NCBI GenBank assembly: GCA_021324655.1
Contig: JAJPIP010000016.1
Span: forward strand, 1 to 57,918
Source of the DNA: Pseudomonadota bacterium
GTDB lineage: Bacteria; Chloroflexota; UBA5177
DNA: 57,918 nucleotides
Direction: 5' to 3'
This document shows, piece after piece, positions 8,232 through 16,917 of the stretch; the stretch's first letter is position 1; each line of letters begins with the position of its first letter. The notes beneath the pieces are model-generated. The model did no database searches, was not told the DNA's origin, and worked only from the letters and a program-made list of their open reading frames with translations. The position numbers and the translations under genes were made by a program.

Positions 8232-9691
8232 CGGAACCTCTCATCTTCGAGTTGGGTGCGCCGGGCCGCAAGGGCTATACCCTACCGGCGCCGGACGTGC
8301 CCGCGGAGCCGCTGGAGGAGATGATCCCGGCCCGCTACCTCCGCCGGACGCCGGCCAACCTGCCGGAGGTCTCGGAGCCGGATGTCATCCGCCACTTCAC
8401 CCACCTCTCGCAGATGAACTACAGCATCGATTCCGGCTTCTACCCTCTCGGGTCCTGCACCATGAAGTACAACCCGAAGGTCAACGAGGTAGCGGCATCC
8501 CTGCCCGGGTTCCGGGATATCCATCCTTTGCAGCCGGAGAGCACGGTGCAGGGCGCCCTGCGGCTCATGTACGAGCTGCAAGAGCTGCTGGGCGCTATTG
8601 CCGGCATGGACGCCTTCACCCTCCAGCCGGCCGCCGGGGCTCACGGTGAGCTCACTGGACTCTTCATCATTCAGGCGTACCTGCGCAGCAAAGGCGAGCA
8701 CCGCGATGAGGTGATCGCTCCCAACTCCTCGCACGGGACCAATCCGGCGAGCGCCGCCATGGCGCGGGCCAAGCTGGTGACGGTGGGAACGGACGCGCGA
8801 GGACGCGTGGACATCGAGGAGCTGCGGCGGCTGGTCAGCGACCGCACGGCTGCTCTCATGCTCACCAATCCCAACACGCTCGGCCTCTTTGAGGAGGACG
8901 TGGAGGAGATGGCGCGCATCGTCCACGAGGCGGGTGGTCTGATGTACTACGACGGCGCCAACCTCAACGCCATCATGGGCAAGGCGCGCCCCGGCGACAT
9001 GGGCTTCGACGTCGTGCACCTTAACCTGCACAAGACGTTTACCACGCCGCACGGCGGCGGTGGACCGGGCGCCGGGCCGGTGGGCGTCAAGGAGTTCCTC
9101 AGGCCCTTCCTCCCGGTGCCGATCGTCGAGAGGGCTGACGCCGGCTACATCTTGCAGGAAGATCTCCCCCAGACGATCGGCAAGGTGCGCTCCTTCTACG
9201 GGAACTTCGCCATGCTGGTCCGTGCCTATACCTATATCCGTGAGATGGGGCGCCAGGGCCTGACGCAGGTCAGCGAGGATGCCGTGTTGGCGGCCAACTA
9301 CCTGCGGGCGCGCCTCCAGGATCTCTACGAGGCGCCCTTCCCCGGTCCCAACATGCACGAGGTCGTCCTCTCCGCCAGACGCCAGAAGGCACAGGGCGCC
9401 CGGGCTCTCGACATCGCCAAACGCCTCATGGATTACGGCTTCCACGCGCCGACCATCTACTTCCCGCTGACGGTGGAGGAGGCGCTGATGATCGAGCCGA
9501 CGGAAACGGAGAACAAGGGCACGCTGGACGCCTTCATCGAGGCGATGCGTGCCATCGCCGGTGAAGCGGCGGAGAACCCGGAGATCGTGCGTGGGGCGCC
9601 CCACGACGCCCCGGTGAGCCGGCTGGACGAGGCGCGGGCCGCCCGGCAGCCCGATCTGCGCTGGCGCCCCGCCGAGGAAGCGAGCGCGTAG
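8228..9691 (+). CDS. gcvPB: Glycine dehydrogenase (decarboxylating) subunit 2
   Basis: This 487-aa beta subunit of the P-protein carries the PLP-binding lysine in [17 protein letters not shown]. Other hallmarks are [20 protein letters not shown] near the N-terminus, [11 protein letters not shown], and [10 protein letters not shown]. It completes the glycine decarboxylase with GcvPA. GTG at 8228 overlaps the gcvPA stop (GTGA), a classic coupled junction. It is the last gene of the operon; 115 bp separate it from the ABC ATPase genes. Length and motifs are normal for the split P-protein found in Chloroflexota, Firmicutes, Thermus and archaea. Confidence 0.96.
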   Translation: MTEPLIFELGAPGRKGYTLPAPDVPAEPLEEMIPARYLRRTPANLPEVSEPDVIRHFTHLSQMNYSIDSGFYPLGSCTMKYNPKVNEVAASLPGFRDIHPLQPESTVQGALRLMYELQELLGAIAGMDAFTLQPAAGAHGELTGLFIIQAYLRSKGEHRDEVIAPNSSHGTNPASAAMARAKLVTVGTDARGRVDIEELRRLVSDRTAALMLTNPNTLGLFEEDVEEMARIVHEAGGLMYYDGANLNAIMGKARPGDMGFDVVHLNLHKTFTTPHGGGGPGAGPVGVKEFLRPFLPVPIVERADAGYILQEDLPQTIGKVRSFYGNFAMLVRAYTYIREMGRQGLTQVSEDAVLAANYLRARLQDLYEAPFPGPNMHEVVLSARRQKAQGARALDIAKRLMDYGFHAPTIYFPLTVEEALMIEPTETENKGTLDAFIEAMRAIAGEAAENPEIVRGAPHDAPVSRLDEARAARQPDLRWRPAEEASA

Positions 9692-9806
9692 ACCGGGTCG
9701 TCTGCTTCTTCTTTGGCGCTATACAGGTCCATGGCTACTATGGGACAAACCATCTCACTTTCTCCGTGCCGGCGTTACGGCATGGCATCGTAAGGATCAC
9801 AAGCCC

Positions 9807-10862
9807 ATGGCAGATGAGGCCGGGGGCGACACCCTCCTCCAGATCGAGAACCTGCGCACCTACTTCCATACCCATGCCGGCATCGTGCGGGCGGTGCAGG
9901 GCGTCAACCTCCACCTCGACAAGGGAGAAACGCTCGGCATCGTCGGCGAGTCGGGAAGCGGCAAAAGCGTGACGGCGCTCTCCATCATGCGTCTCATTCC
10001 GCAGCCGCCGGGTGAATTCGCCGGCGGCCGCATCCTCTTCCGCGGCACCCCCATCGTCGATGTCCGCGAAGAGAAGCGTGGCAACGAGATCCGCCGCGTC
10101 GACAAGAGCATCTCCGAGTCCCAGATGCGGCGTATCCGCGGTGGAGACATCGGCATGATTTTCCAGGACCCGATGACCTCACTCAATCCCCTCCTCACCA
10201 TCGGGCGGCAGATCGCCGAAACCGTGCAGGAGCACATGGGAGTCGGCCGCAAAGAGGCGTATGACCGCGCGACGGAGATGCTGATGAAAGTGGGCATCCC
10301 CAGCGCCAAGCAGCGCCTGAAGGACTTCCCTTTCCAGTTCAGTGGCGGCATGCGGCAGCGCGTGATGATCGCCATCGCCCTCTCCACCAATCCGGATCTC
10401 TTGATCGCCGACGAGCCGACGACGGCGCTGGATGTGACGATCCAGGCGCAGATCCTCGATCTGATGCGTGGCCTCTCCGCCGAGTTTGGATCCTCGGTGA
10501 TCCTGATCACGCACGACCTGGGGGTGGTGGCCGGCATGGCTCAGCGCGTCGCCGTCATGTATGCCGGCTATGTGGTGGAAACGGCGGTGCTGGACGACAT
10601 CTTCTACCATGCCCAGCATCCCTACACGCACATGCTGTTACAGTCCATTCCGCGTCTGGACCTCCCGCGCGATCAGCCGCTGCATCCGATTCCGGGCTCG
10701 CCGCCCGATCTGCTGACGCTAGGCCCGGGCTGTCCCTTCGTGCCGCGCTGCCCCAACGCGCTCCCCATCTGCCGCCAGCAAATGCCGCCGCTTGATCCGG
10801 TTGGCGGTTCCGGCGGCCACCTCGCGGCATGCTGGAATCCCGTGAAGGAGAAAGCCGCATGA
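9807..10862 (+). CDS. Oligopeptide/dipeptide ABC transporter ATP-binding protein (DppD/OppD type)
   Basis: The 351-aa protein has Walker A GESGSGKS, signature FSGGMRQRV, and Walker B LLIADEPTTALD. It also has the C-terminal oligopeptide-ATPase extension with clustered cysteines (GCPFVPRCPNALPIC). ATPases of this kind power import of peptides, nickel or sugars, as a heterodimer with the partner encoded by the next gene. The stop overlaps the next start (ATGA). No permease or solute-binding protein gene lies in the window, so the membrane partners must be elsewhere. AAGGA lies 11 nt before the ATG; the 115-bp gap upstream has -10-like boxes (TATACA, TACTAT) but no clear -35. Confidence 0.9.
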   Translation: MADEAGGDTLLQIENLRTYFHTHAGIVRAVQGVNLHLDKGETLGIVGESGSGKSVTALSIMRLIPQPPGEFAGGRILFRGTPIVDVREEKRGNEIRRVDKSISESQMRRIRGGDIGMIFQDPMTSLNPLLTIGRQIAETVQEHMGVGRKEAYDRATEMLMKVGIPSAKQRLKDFPFQFSGGMRQRVMIAIALSTNPDLLIADEPTTALDVTIQAQILDLMRGLSAEFGSSVILITHDLGVVAGMAQRVAVMYAGYVVETAVLDDIFYHAQHPYTHMLLQSIPRLDLPRDQPLHPIPGSPPDLLTLGPGCPFVPRCPNALPICRQQMPPLDPVGGSGGHLAACWNPVKEKAA

Positions 10863-11896
10863 CGGACGGCAAGAACACGCTCCTCGAGATCCGCAACCTC
10901 ACCATCCAGTTCCCCATCAAAGGCGGGTTCCTGGGGCGTCAGGTCGGTGCGGTGCATGCCGTCAACGACGTCAACCTGACAGTCTACGAAGGAGAGACGC
11001 TTGGTCTGGTGGGGGAGAGCGGCTCGGGCAAAACGACCCTGGGACGCGCCATCCTCAAGCTGCTGCCGATTCGCGCCGGGCAAGTGATCTTCGAGGGGAA
11101 GGACATCACCAACCTCTCGCCGGGCCAGGTGCGGCCGCTGCGGCGGGATATGCAGATGGTCTTCCAGGACCCGTTCGGCTCGCTCGACCCGCGCATGACC
11201 GTCTTCCAGATCGTCTCGGAACCGCTCGTCAACTTCAAGATGGGCGACAAGCGGCGCCAGCGCGAGTACGTGCAGGAGCTGCTCAAAACGGTGGGTCTCA
11301 ATCCCGACCACATCAATCGCTATCCGCATGAGTTCTCCGGCGGCCAGCGGCAGCGCGTCGGCATCGCTCGCTCCCTGGCGCTGCGGCCCAAGTTTGTGGT
11401 GGCCGATGAGCCGGTGTCCGCCCTCGACGTCTCGATCCAGGCGCAGATCCTGAACCTGATGGAGGAACTGCAGGGAGAGTTCGGCCTCACCTACCTCTTT
11501 GTGGCCCACAACCTGAGCGTGGTGCGGCACATCAGTGACCGCGTGGCGGTGATGTATCTCGGCCACCTGGTGGAGATCGCCGACAGCGAGGATCTGTACG
11601 ACCACCCGCTGCACCCGTATACCCAGGCGCTGATGTCCGCGATTCCGCTGCCTGATCCGATTCAGGAGCGCAACAAGCAGCGGATCATTCTGACCGGCGA
11701 TATTCCCAGTCCGGTCAATCCGCCCTCGGCCTGTCCCTTCCATACGCGTTGTTTCAAGGCGCGCCCCATCTGCAGTCAGGTGACGCCCGCCTTCGAGGAG
11801 AAGCGTCCGGGTCACTGGGTGGCCTGCCACTTCGCCGAGGTGCCGGGTGTGACGCGGCCGGAAGAGATCAAGCCACCGGAGGCCGCTACTCCCTGA
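10859..11896 (+). CDS. Oligopeptide/dipeptide ABC transporter ATP-binding protein (DppF/OppF type)
   Basis: The 345-aa partner ATPase has Walker A GESGSGKT, signature FSGGQRQRVGIARSLAL, Walker B VVADEPVSALDVS, switch His in VAHNLSVV, and the same Cys-containing C-terminal extension (ACPFHTRCFKARPIC). The ATG at 10859 overlaps the preceding stop and has AAGGAG upstream; a longer frame from 10829 lacks a site and is not used. It should form a heterodimeric motor with the preceding protein. The absence of adjacent permease genes is unusual, since these ATPases usually end five-gene operons. Confidence 0.9.
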   Translation: MTDGKNTLLEIRNLTIQFPIKGGFLGRQVGAVHAVNDVNLTVYEGETLGLVGESGSGKTTLGRAILKLLPIRAGQVIFEGKDITNLSPGQVRPLRRDMQMVFQDPFGSLDPRMTVFQIVSEPLVNFKMGDKRRQREYVQELLKTVGLNPDHINRYPHEFSGGQRQRVGIARSLALRPKFVVADEPVSALDVSIQAQILNLMEELQGEFGLTYLFVAHNLSVVRHISDRVAVMYLGHLVEIADSEDLYDHPLHPYTQALMSAIPLPDPIQERNKQRIILTGDIPSPVNPPSACPFHTRCFKARPICSQVTPAFEEKRPGHWVACHFAEVPGVTRPEEIKPPEAATP

Positions 11897-11948
11897 GCGC
11901 GTCTCTTACGGCCCGCCAGATGTGCTACTGTGTGCATCGTCTGGCCTT

Positions 11949-14813
11949 ATGGAGACGCGCAAAACTCGCCGCATTGATTCGCGCGCCGCCGCCCTCGTGC
12001 TGGCGAGCGCGGCTTTTGTTGCGCTGATCGCCGCCGCCGATACGGCGGGCTTCTTTGGCTTGATCACGCTGCACCATCTCACCGATGCCGGCTGGACGCT
12101 GTGCGCCCTGGTGGCGGTTGCCGGGTGCATCTCGGCCACGCGGCGCAGTGACGGCCTGGCCCGTCAGGGCTGGATCGCCTTCACGCTGGGGACCGCCTCC
12201 TGGTTGGCGGGCCAGCTGGCCTGGGATTATTACGACCTGGCGGGCCATTTCCCCGCCTCTCCGAACCTCTCCGACATCGCCTGGATCGCGCTCGTTCCCT
12301 GCTTCGTGATCGGGCTCTTGATCGTGGGCGCGCGCTCCGGCCAGGCGCGCCTCCTCCTCGGACTGGATATGGGCGTCATCCTGCAGGTGTCCGGCCTGGT
12401 TTATCCTGCCGTGTTCTGGTCGGAGATCCAGTCCTCGACTCTGAGCACGCCAGGGCTGACGACCGCCCTTCTCTACCCGATCCTGTACTCGCTCCTGCCG
12501 TTCGCCCTTCTCCTGCTGCCGGTAAGAGAGATTCGGCACAACTTCAGCATGCTCGCCCTCTTCGTGGGCTTGCTCGGCCAGGTTCTGCCGTTCATCCTCT
12601 GGACGCCCTTGCTGCTGGCGGGAACCTATCGAGAGGGCACTCTTCTCGACGTCATGTGGATGATCGGTCTGCTCTCGATCGCCGGCGCCGGGTTTACCTT
12701 CGAGCGCTTTCCGTCGCTGGACCCGGAGCGGCAGGTCCATGGCACGCTGGCCAACCTTTCACTCGCTCTGACCGGTGTCGCCGCGCTTCTTCTGGTCTGG
12801 CGTTCCACCGACCAGGAGATTGCCCGCGGGACGGAGACCATCTTCGTCGCCGTCACTGCCGCCGCCATCGCTCTGACCAGTCTGCGGCAGATTCTCACCA
12901 ACAGCAGCAGCCGGCGCCTTTTCGACCGCGCCCGGACCCTGCTCGACCGAACGCGGGAGGCGCAGCGTGAGCTGCTGGAAAGCGAGGGGAGACTGGCCGC
13001 GATCGTGGCCGCCCAGCGTGAGATTGCCGAGACGCATCTCGACCTGGACGCGGCCCATGCGCTCGTCGCCGGACATGCGCGCCGCCTGACCCGAGCCGAC
13101 GGCGCGGCGGTGGACATGCTGGACGGCGACATCCTGCACACGACGGTGGGAGTGGGGACGCTGGAAGCGGCGCAGGGACTGCGTGTTCCGCTGAAAGGGA
13201 GTATTGCCGCCTGGTGCGCGCGTACCGGCTGGGTGGCCCGGGTGGACGATGCCGAGACCGATCGGCGAGTGAACGGTGAGATCGCCTGGCGGTACCAGGA
13301 GCGATCCCTGATCGTCGTTCCCTTGCTTCGTGAGGAGCAGCTGGTGGGAGTGCTGCGCGTGGCCTCGATCCAGCCGTCCGCCTTCGGACAGCGCGAGGTA
13401 CAGACCGTCCAGCTGCTGGCGTCCGCCCTCTCGGCGGCCATCAGCAACGCCGCCGCCTATCAGGCCAACCAGCAGATGCTGGCAGAGCGCACCGCCACGC
13501 TGGAAACGGTCCAGCACCAGGCGCTGCACGACGCAATGACCGGCCTGCCGAACCGCGCCCTGCTGCACGACCGCCTGGATCAGGCGGCGCGCTCGTCTCA
13601 CCGCCGCGGCGTCAACTTCGCGCTCTTCCTTATGGACCTCGACGGCTTCAAAGACGTCAACGATTCACTGGGCCACCACCGTGGCGACCAGTTACTGCGC
13701 GAGGTGGCGGGACGCCTGGATCGGGTGCTGCGCGACTCGGATACGGTCGCTCGGCTGGGAGGCGACGAGTTCGCCCTGGTCGTGACCGACGTGACGGCGG
13801 AGGAAGCCTCGCTGGTTGCCGCGAAAGTGCTGAAAGCGGTGCAGGAGCCGGTGTGGCTGGGTGAGCAGAGCGTGGTTATCTCCGGCAGCATCGGCATTGC
13901 GCTGTATCCCGACCACGGTGAGGACGCCACGGCGCTCCTGCAGCACGCCGATATCGCCATGTACGATGCCAAGCGTTCCGGCATTGGGTGTGCCGTGTAC
14001 GATCCCGGCCGCGACATCGATCTCCAGAGCCGGCTTGTCCTTCTTTCCGGGCTGCGGCAGGCGCTGGAGCTCGATCAGTTCCGCCTGCTCTATCAGCCGG
14101 TCCTGGATCTGAGTGACGGGCACGTGCAGGCGTTCGAGGTCTTGCTGCGCTGGGAGCATCCGGAGCGAGGGTTGGTGTCGCCCGACGAGTTCGTTCCACT
14201 GGCGGAACGCTCCGGACTGATCAGCCCACTGACGATGTGGGTGGTCGAGCGAGCGCTGGACCAACAGGAAGAGTGGACGCAACGCGGCTGGGACGGTGAG
14301 CTCGCCGTCAATCTTTCGGCGCGGGCGCTGCACGACCGCGCCCTGGCCGACGCGCTCGTCGCGCAGATACGCGACCGTGGCCTCGCACCCGGCCGCTTCT
14401 CCATCGAAATCACGGAGAGCGCGCTGATGGAGGATCCGGAATTGGCGCGAGCCACCATTCAGCGCCTCCACGATCTGGGCGTCCGCATCGCCATCGACGA
14501 TTTCGGCACCGGCTACTCCTCACTGAGCTACCTGCGCCGGCTGCCCCTGACCGAGATCAAGATCGACCGCGCCTTCGTGCGCGACCTGGCGACCAACGAG
14601 AACGACGCCATCATCGTGCGTTCCATCATCGATCTCGGTCACAACCTCTCGCTCAGTGTGGTGGCCGAAGGCGCAGAAGACAGGGCCACGATGGACCGCC
14701 TCGCCCTCCTGGGCTGCGACCGGGTGCAAGGGTATTACGTCAGCATGCCCGTGCCGGCGGATCAAGCCGAGGAGTGGTGGTTACCGGCCAGGGAGCAAGC
14801 AGTCGGGGAGTAG
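11949..14813 (+). CDS. Membrane GAF-GGDEF-EAL protein (cyclic-di-GMP turnover)
   Basis: The 954-aa protein opens with about nine hydrophobic segments in residues 10-310, then a linker helix, a GAF domain (about 360-510), a GGDEF domain (about 530-690) and an EAL domain (about 705-940). The diguanylate cyclase site is intact (LGGDEFAL), with an inhibitory I-site RDSD five residues upstream. The phosphodiesterase site also looks intact: EVLLRW in place of EAL, ITESALMED, DDFGTGYSS, KIDRAFV and VVAEGAED. It could make or degrade cyclic-di-GMP depending on signals from the membrane part or GAF domain. The ATG at 11949 is chosen over GTG 11922 because a natural cytoplasmic Arg/Lys-rich start follows it. 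It stands alone and converges on the hemerythrin gene. Confidence 0.85.
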   Translation: METRKTRRIDSRAAALVLASAAFVALIAAADTAGFFGLITLHHLTDAGWTLCALVAVAGCISATRRSDGLARQGWIAFTLGTASWLAGQLAWDYYDLAGHFPASPNLSDIAWIALVPCFVIGLLIVGARSGQARLLLGLDMGVILQVSGLVYPAVFWSEIQSSTLSTPGLTTALLYPILYSLLPFALLLLPVREIRHNFSMLALFVGLLGQVLPFILWTPLLLAGTYREGTLLDVMWMIGLLSIAGAGFTFERFPSLDPERQVHGTLANLSLALTGVAALLLVWRSTDQEIARGTETIFVAVTAAAIALTSLRQILTNSSSRRLFDRARTLLDRTREAQRELLESEGRLAAIVAAQREIAETHLDLDAAHALVAGHARRLTRADGAAVDMLDGDILHTTVGVGTLEAAQGLRVPLKGSIAAWCARTGWVARVDDAETDRRVNGEIAWRYQERSLIVVPLLREEQLVGVLRVASIQPSAFGQREVQTVQLLASALSAAISNAAAYQANQQMLAERTATLETVQHQALHDAMTGLPNRALLHDRLDQAARSSHRRGVNFALFLMDLDGFKDVNDSLGHHRGDQLLREVAGRLDRVLRDSDTVARLGGDEFALVVTDVTAEEASLVAAKVLKAVQEPVWLGEQSVVISGSIGIALYPDHGEDATALLQHADIAMYDAKRSGIGCAVYDPGRDIDLQSRLVLLSGLRQALELDQFRLLYQPVLDLSDGHVQAFEVLLRWEHPERGLVSPDEFVPLAERSGLISPLTMWVVERALDQQEEWTQRGWDGELAVNLSARALHDRALADALVAQIRDRGLAPGRFSIEITESALMEDPELARATIQRLHDLGVRIAIDDFGTGYSSLSYLRRLPLTEIKIDRAFVRDLATNENDAIIVRSIIDLGHNLSLSVVAEGAEDRATMDRLALLGCDRVQGYYVSMPVPADQAEEWWLPAREQAVGE

Positions 14814-14831
14814 GAGTGGTTGAGGGCCACG

Positions 14832-15410
14832 TCACACCACGATCGAGGATCTCCCCAACGGCCCCAGCAATTCGTTTTCCTCGTAGGCGAAGTGGGAGAG
14901 AAGGGCGTCACCCAGCTCCTCCGCCATAGCGCGGATCTCTTCCACGCCGTCCGGGTTGGCCAGCATGTCCACCAGCTGCCGATCGAACCGGTCCAGCACC
15001 TCGGCGATGATCTCGTGCTCCTCGCCCAGCCGATTCAGCACGGCGGACAGCGCCTCGTCTTCCTCCCGAAGGGCGGGGAACATGTAGCGGTCCTCGATGG
15101 TGTGATGAACGGTCACGACGCGGCAGTACTGGGCGCAGAAGGCGCCGAACGTCCAGTAGTTCTGGCGCAGCGTCATGGTGTTGATGAGGGAGCGCGCCTC
15201 AGCGGCGGTTAGCTGTCCGGCCGCAACCTGGGCGGCTGCGTGCTGAATCTGCGCCAACTCCTGGCGCAGATGCTCGTGTACCGCCAGGAGGGTCTGTTGG
15301 CCGGCCCGGCCGGTGGGAGTGACGGTCCCGTCCGATGCCGGCGGCAGATGGGGCCGGTCGGCATCGGGCAGGAGGGGGGAGTGGGGCGCCTCGTGGTGGG
15401 AGGCGCTCAT
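14832..15410 (-). CDS. Hemerythrin HHE-domain protein
   Basis: In this 192-aa protein, residues about 40-185 form a four-helix HHE cation-binding domain. The metal-ligand pattern is His in AVHEHLRQEL, His-His-Glu in VHHTIEDRYMFP, EEHEII, and HFAYEENELL. Such proteins bind a di-iron centre and sense or store oxygen, NO or iron. The first 40 residues are Pro/His-rich and probably disordered. The start lies 3 nt after the stop of the small His/Gly-rich gene, so the two are co-transcribed. The gene is convergent with the c-di-GMP gene across an 18-bp gap. Confidence 0.85.
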   Translation of the reverse strand: MSASHHEAPHSPLLPDADRPHLPPASDGTVTPTGRAGQQTLLAVHEHLRQELAQIQHAAAQVAAGQLTAAEARSLINTMTLRQNYWTFGAFCAQYCRVVTVHHTIEDRYMFPALREEDEALSAVLNRLGEEHEIIAEVLDRFDRQLVDMLANPDGVEEIRAMAEELGDALLSHFAYEENELLGPLGRSSIVV

Positions 15411-15413
15411 TCC

Positions 15414-15650
15414 CTAGTGATGGCCGCCGTGACCACCGCGGCCGCCGCTGCTTCCTTCGTGGCCGGTCCCTTCGGATGAATCATGGTGACCGCTGCGGCG
15501 TCCCAGCCGCTCATCGCGGGTCTGTTTGGCCGTGCCGGGCACGGGCGTAGAGGGCGGATGGCCCCAATAATCCGGCTCGCCGGGAGCCTCGGGATCCTGA
15601 ATACCGTAGCGCTCGGGATCATCCATCCCGGGAATGACGTCTTCGGTCAT
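15414..15650 (-). CDS. Small hydrophilic protein with Gly/His-rich tail
   Basis: This 78-residue protein is not recognised. It is supported by a good ribosome site (AAGGAG, 6 nt before the ATG at 15650) and tight coupling with the hemerythrin gene downstream. It starts acidic (MTEDVIPGMDDPERYG) and ends in a low-complexity Ser/Gly/His tail finishing GGHGGHH, which could bind metal. The pairing with a di-iron protein suggests a metal-related role, but this is inference. The protein may be largely disordered. Confidence 0.5.
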   Translation of the reverse strand: MTEDVIPGMDDPERYGIQDPEAPGEPDYWGHPPSTPVPGTAKQTRDERLGRRSGHHDSSEGTGHEGSSGGRGGHGGHH

Positions 15651-15770
15651 GATGGTCTCCTTCCGTACGGCTAACTGCGTGCAAGACGTGTTCCAGCTAC
15701 CGCATCAGCAAGATCGACCGGTTCCATTCCTCATCAGCTATACGTCCCGGTTCCATTCCTCGGCGCATAC

Positions 15771-15949
15771 GTAGTGGTTCAATTCATTGAACCACTGCGC
15801 CGCAGCGCAGCTTCGGTCCCCCCACCACATCGTCCATCCGGGTACGAGGCAACGACCGGCAATCAGAGGGCGTGGCCATGGATGAGGGGTCTGATGGTCA
15901 AGGGGAAGCTCGGCTGCGGCCGAGCGGTTCGATGAAGTCGAACCCCTAC
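15771..15949. repeat. MITE-like inverted-repeat element, copy A (179 bp)
   Basis: Both ends are about 40-bp imperfect inverted repeats. The left arm starts GTAGTGGTTCAATTCATTG and runs into TGCGCCGCAGCGCAGC. The right arm runs GCTCGGCTGCGGCCGAGC into GGTTCGATGAAGTCGAACC and CCCTAC. Each arm is itself a nested palindrome. A second element of identical length (179 bp) and layout lies at 49494-49672, while the interiors have diverged. No coding capacity. It occupies most of the gene-free stretch 15651-16046. Confidence 0.75.
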
Positions 15950-15956
15950 CAGGGGA

Positions 15957-16021
15957 AGCGGTTCAATGGAATCGAACCCCCAACCAGCGATACCGCGCGG
16001 TTCCATGAAATCGAACCGCCA
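15957..16021. repeat. Extra hairpin units related to the 179-bp element
   Basis: Two more units of the form GCGGTTC(A/C)ATG(G/A)AATCGAACC follow copy A of the 179-bp element. They look like partial or collapsed element ends. They resemble the T-arm of a tRNA by chance, but no cloverleaf can be built. Together with copy A they account for the 15651-16046 gap. Confidence 0.5.
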
Positions 16022-16046
16022 GAGGACTGGAATCAGGTGTATGCAG

Positions 16047-16917
16047 TCACCCTGCATACCCATGCGTGGGCATGCCCGTCACGCCGGGCCGATAAGCAAA
16101 GAGGGCGCCGGCATGGGGTTGCCGTGCACGCTCGGCATCGGGCACGCCCACCGATGCCGTGGTGATGAAGAGGACATCCAGATCCGGACCGCCGAAGACG
16201 CAGCTGGTGACGCGCTGGACGGGGAGCGGGATGGTGCGGTCGAGAGTGCCGTCGGGGGCGTACCGGCGCAGACCCCAGCCGTCCCAGAGGGCCACCCAGA
16301 GATAGCCGTCGCTGTCGACCGTCATGCCGTCCGGGTAGCCGGCGGCGGCGGGAATGTGGAGGAGCGGGCGGCGATTGCGAATGTCGCCCGAGGCCTGGTC
16401 GTAGTCGAAGAGGTCCACCCGGCCGGTCGGCGTGTCGATGTAGTACATGTGTCGCCGGCTCGGATCCCAGCCGAGGCCGTTGGAGACGGTGACATCCCCG
16501 AAGACGCGCCGCACCGTGATCGGGATCGAGGCGGTAGAAGGCGCCGAGCGGCTCGGCCTCGGCATAGGACAGGCTGCCCGCCCAGAAGCGCCCCGCCGGA
16601 TCGCATTTGCCGTCATTCATCCGGTTGCCCGGCTGATCGGCTTCGACGGCGGCGATCATCTCGAGGGGAGAGCCGAGGTCTGCGGACACGGCGAAGCCGC
16701 CCTTGAGGGCATAGGCGTAGCCGCCACGCGCGCGGGGCACCACTGCCCCGATCTCCCGGCCGATCTCATAGGCGTGATCCTCACCGGACGCGGGATCGAA
16801 GCGGTGCACGGTTCCGGCGGGAATATCGGTCCAGAGAAGAGAGTTGTCACGCGCGTCCCAGGAGGGTCCCTCCGCCAGGACGGCATGGGCATCCAGGACC
16901 AGTTCCACGTCAGTCAT
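16047..16917 (-). pseudogene. SMP-30/gluconolactonase family protein, frameshifted
   Basis: Frame one runs from ATG 16917 through residues typical of SMP-30 beta-propellers (EGPSWDARDNSLLWTDI, NDGKCDPAGRFWAGSL, LGAFYRLDPD). The family continues in another frame as RRVFGDVTVSNGLGWDPSRR, DGMTVDSDGYLWVALW and ends at 16047. The shift lies near 16510-16525 and corresponds to one extra or two missing bases. Intact members are about 290-aa calcium-dependent lactonases acting on sugar lactones. The rest of both halves is well preserved, so this is either a very recent mutation or a sequencing error. The start overlaps the stop of the CBS gene (ATGA), indicating an operon. Confidence 0.8.

Noticed and set aside
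15957-16021. tRNA T-arm-like GGTTCNATNNAATCGAACC motifs
   Set aside because: No acceptor stem, anticodon arm or CCA end can be built; they are hairpin units of the 179-bp element family.
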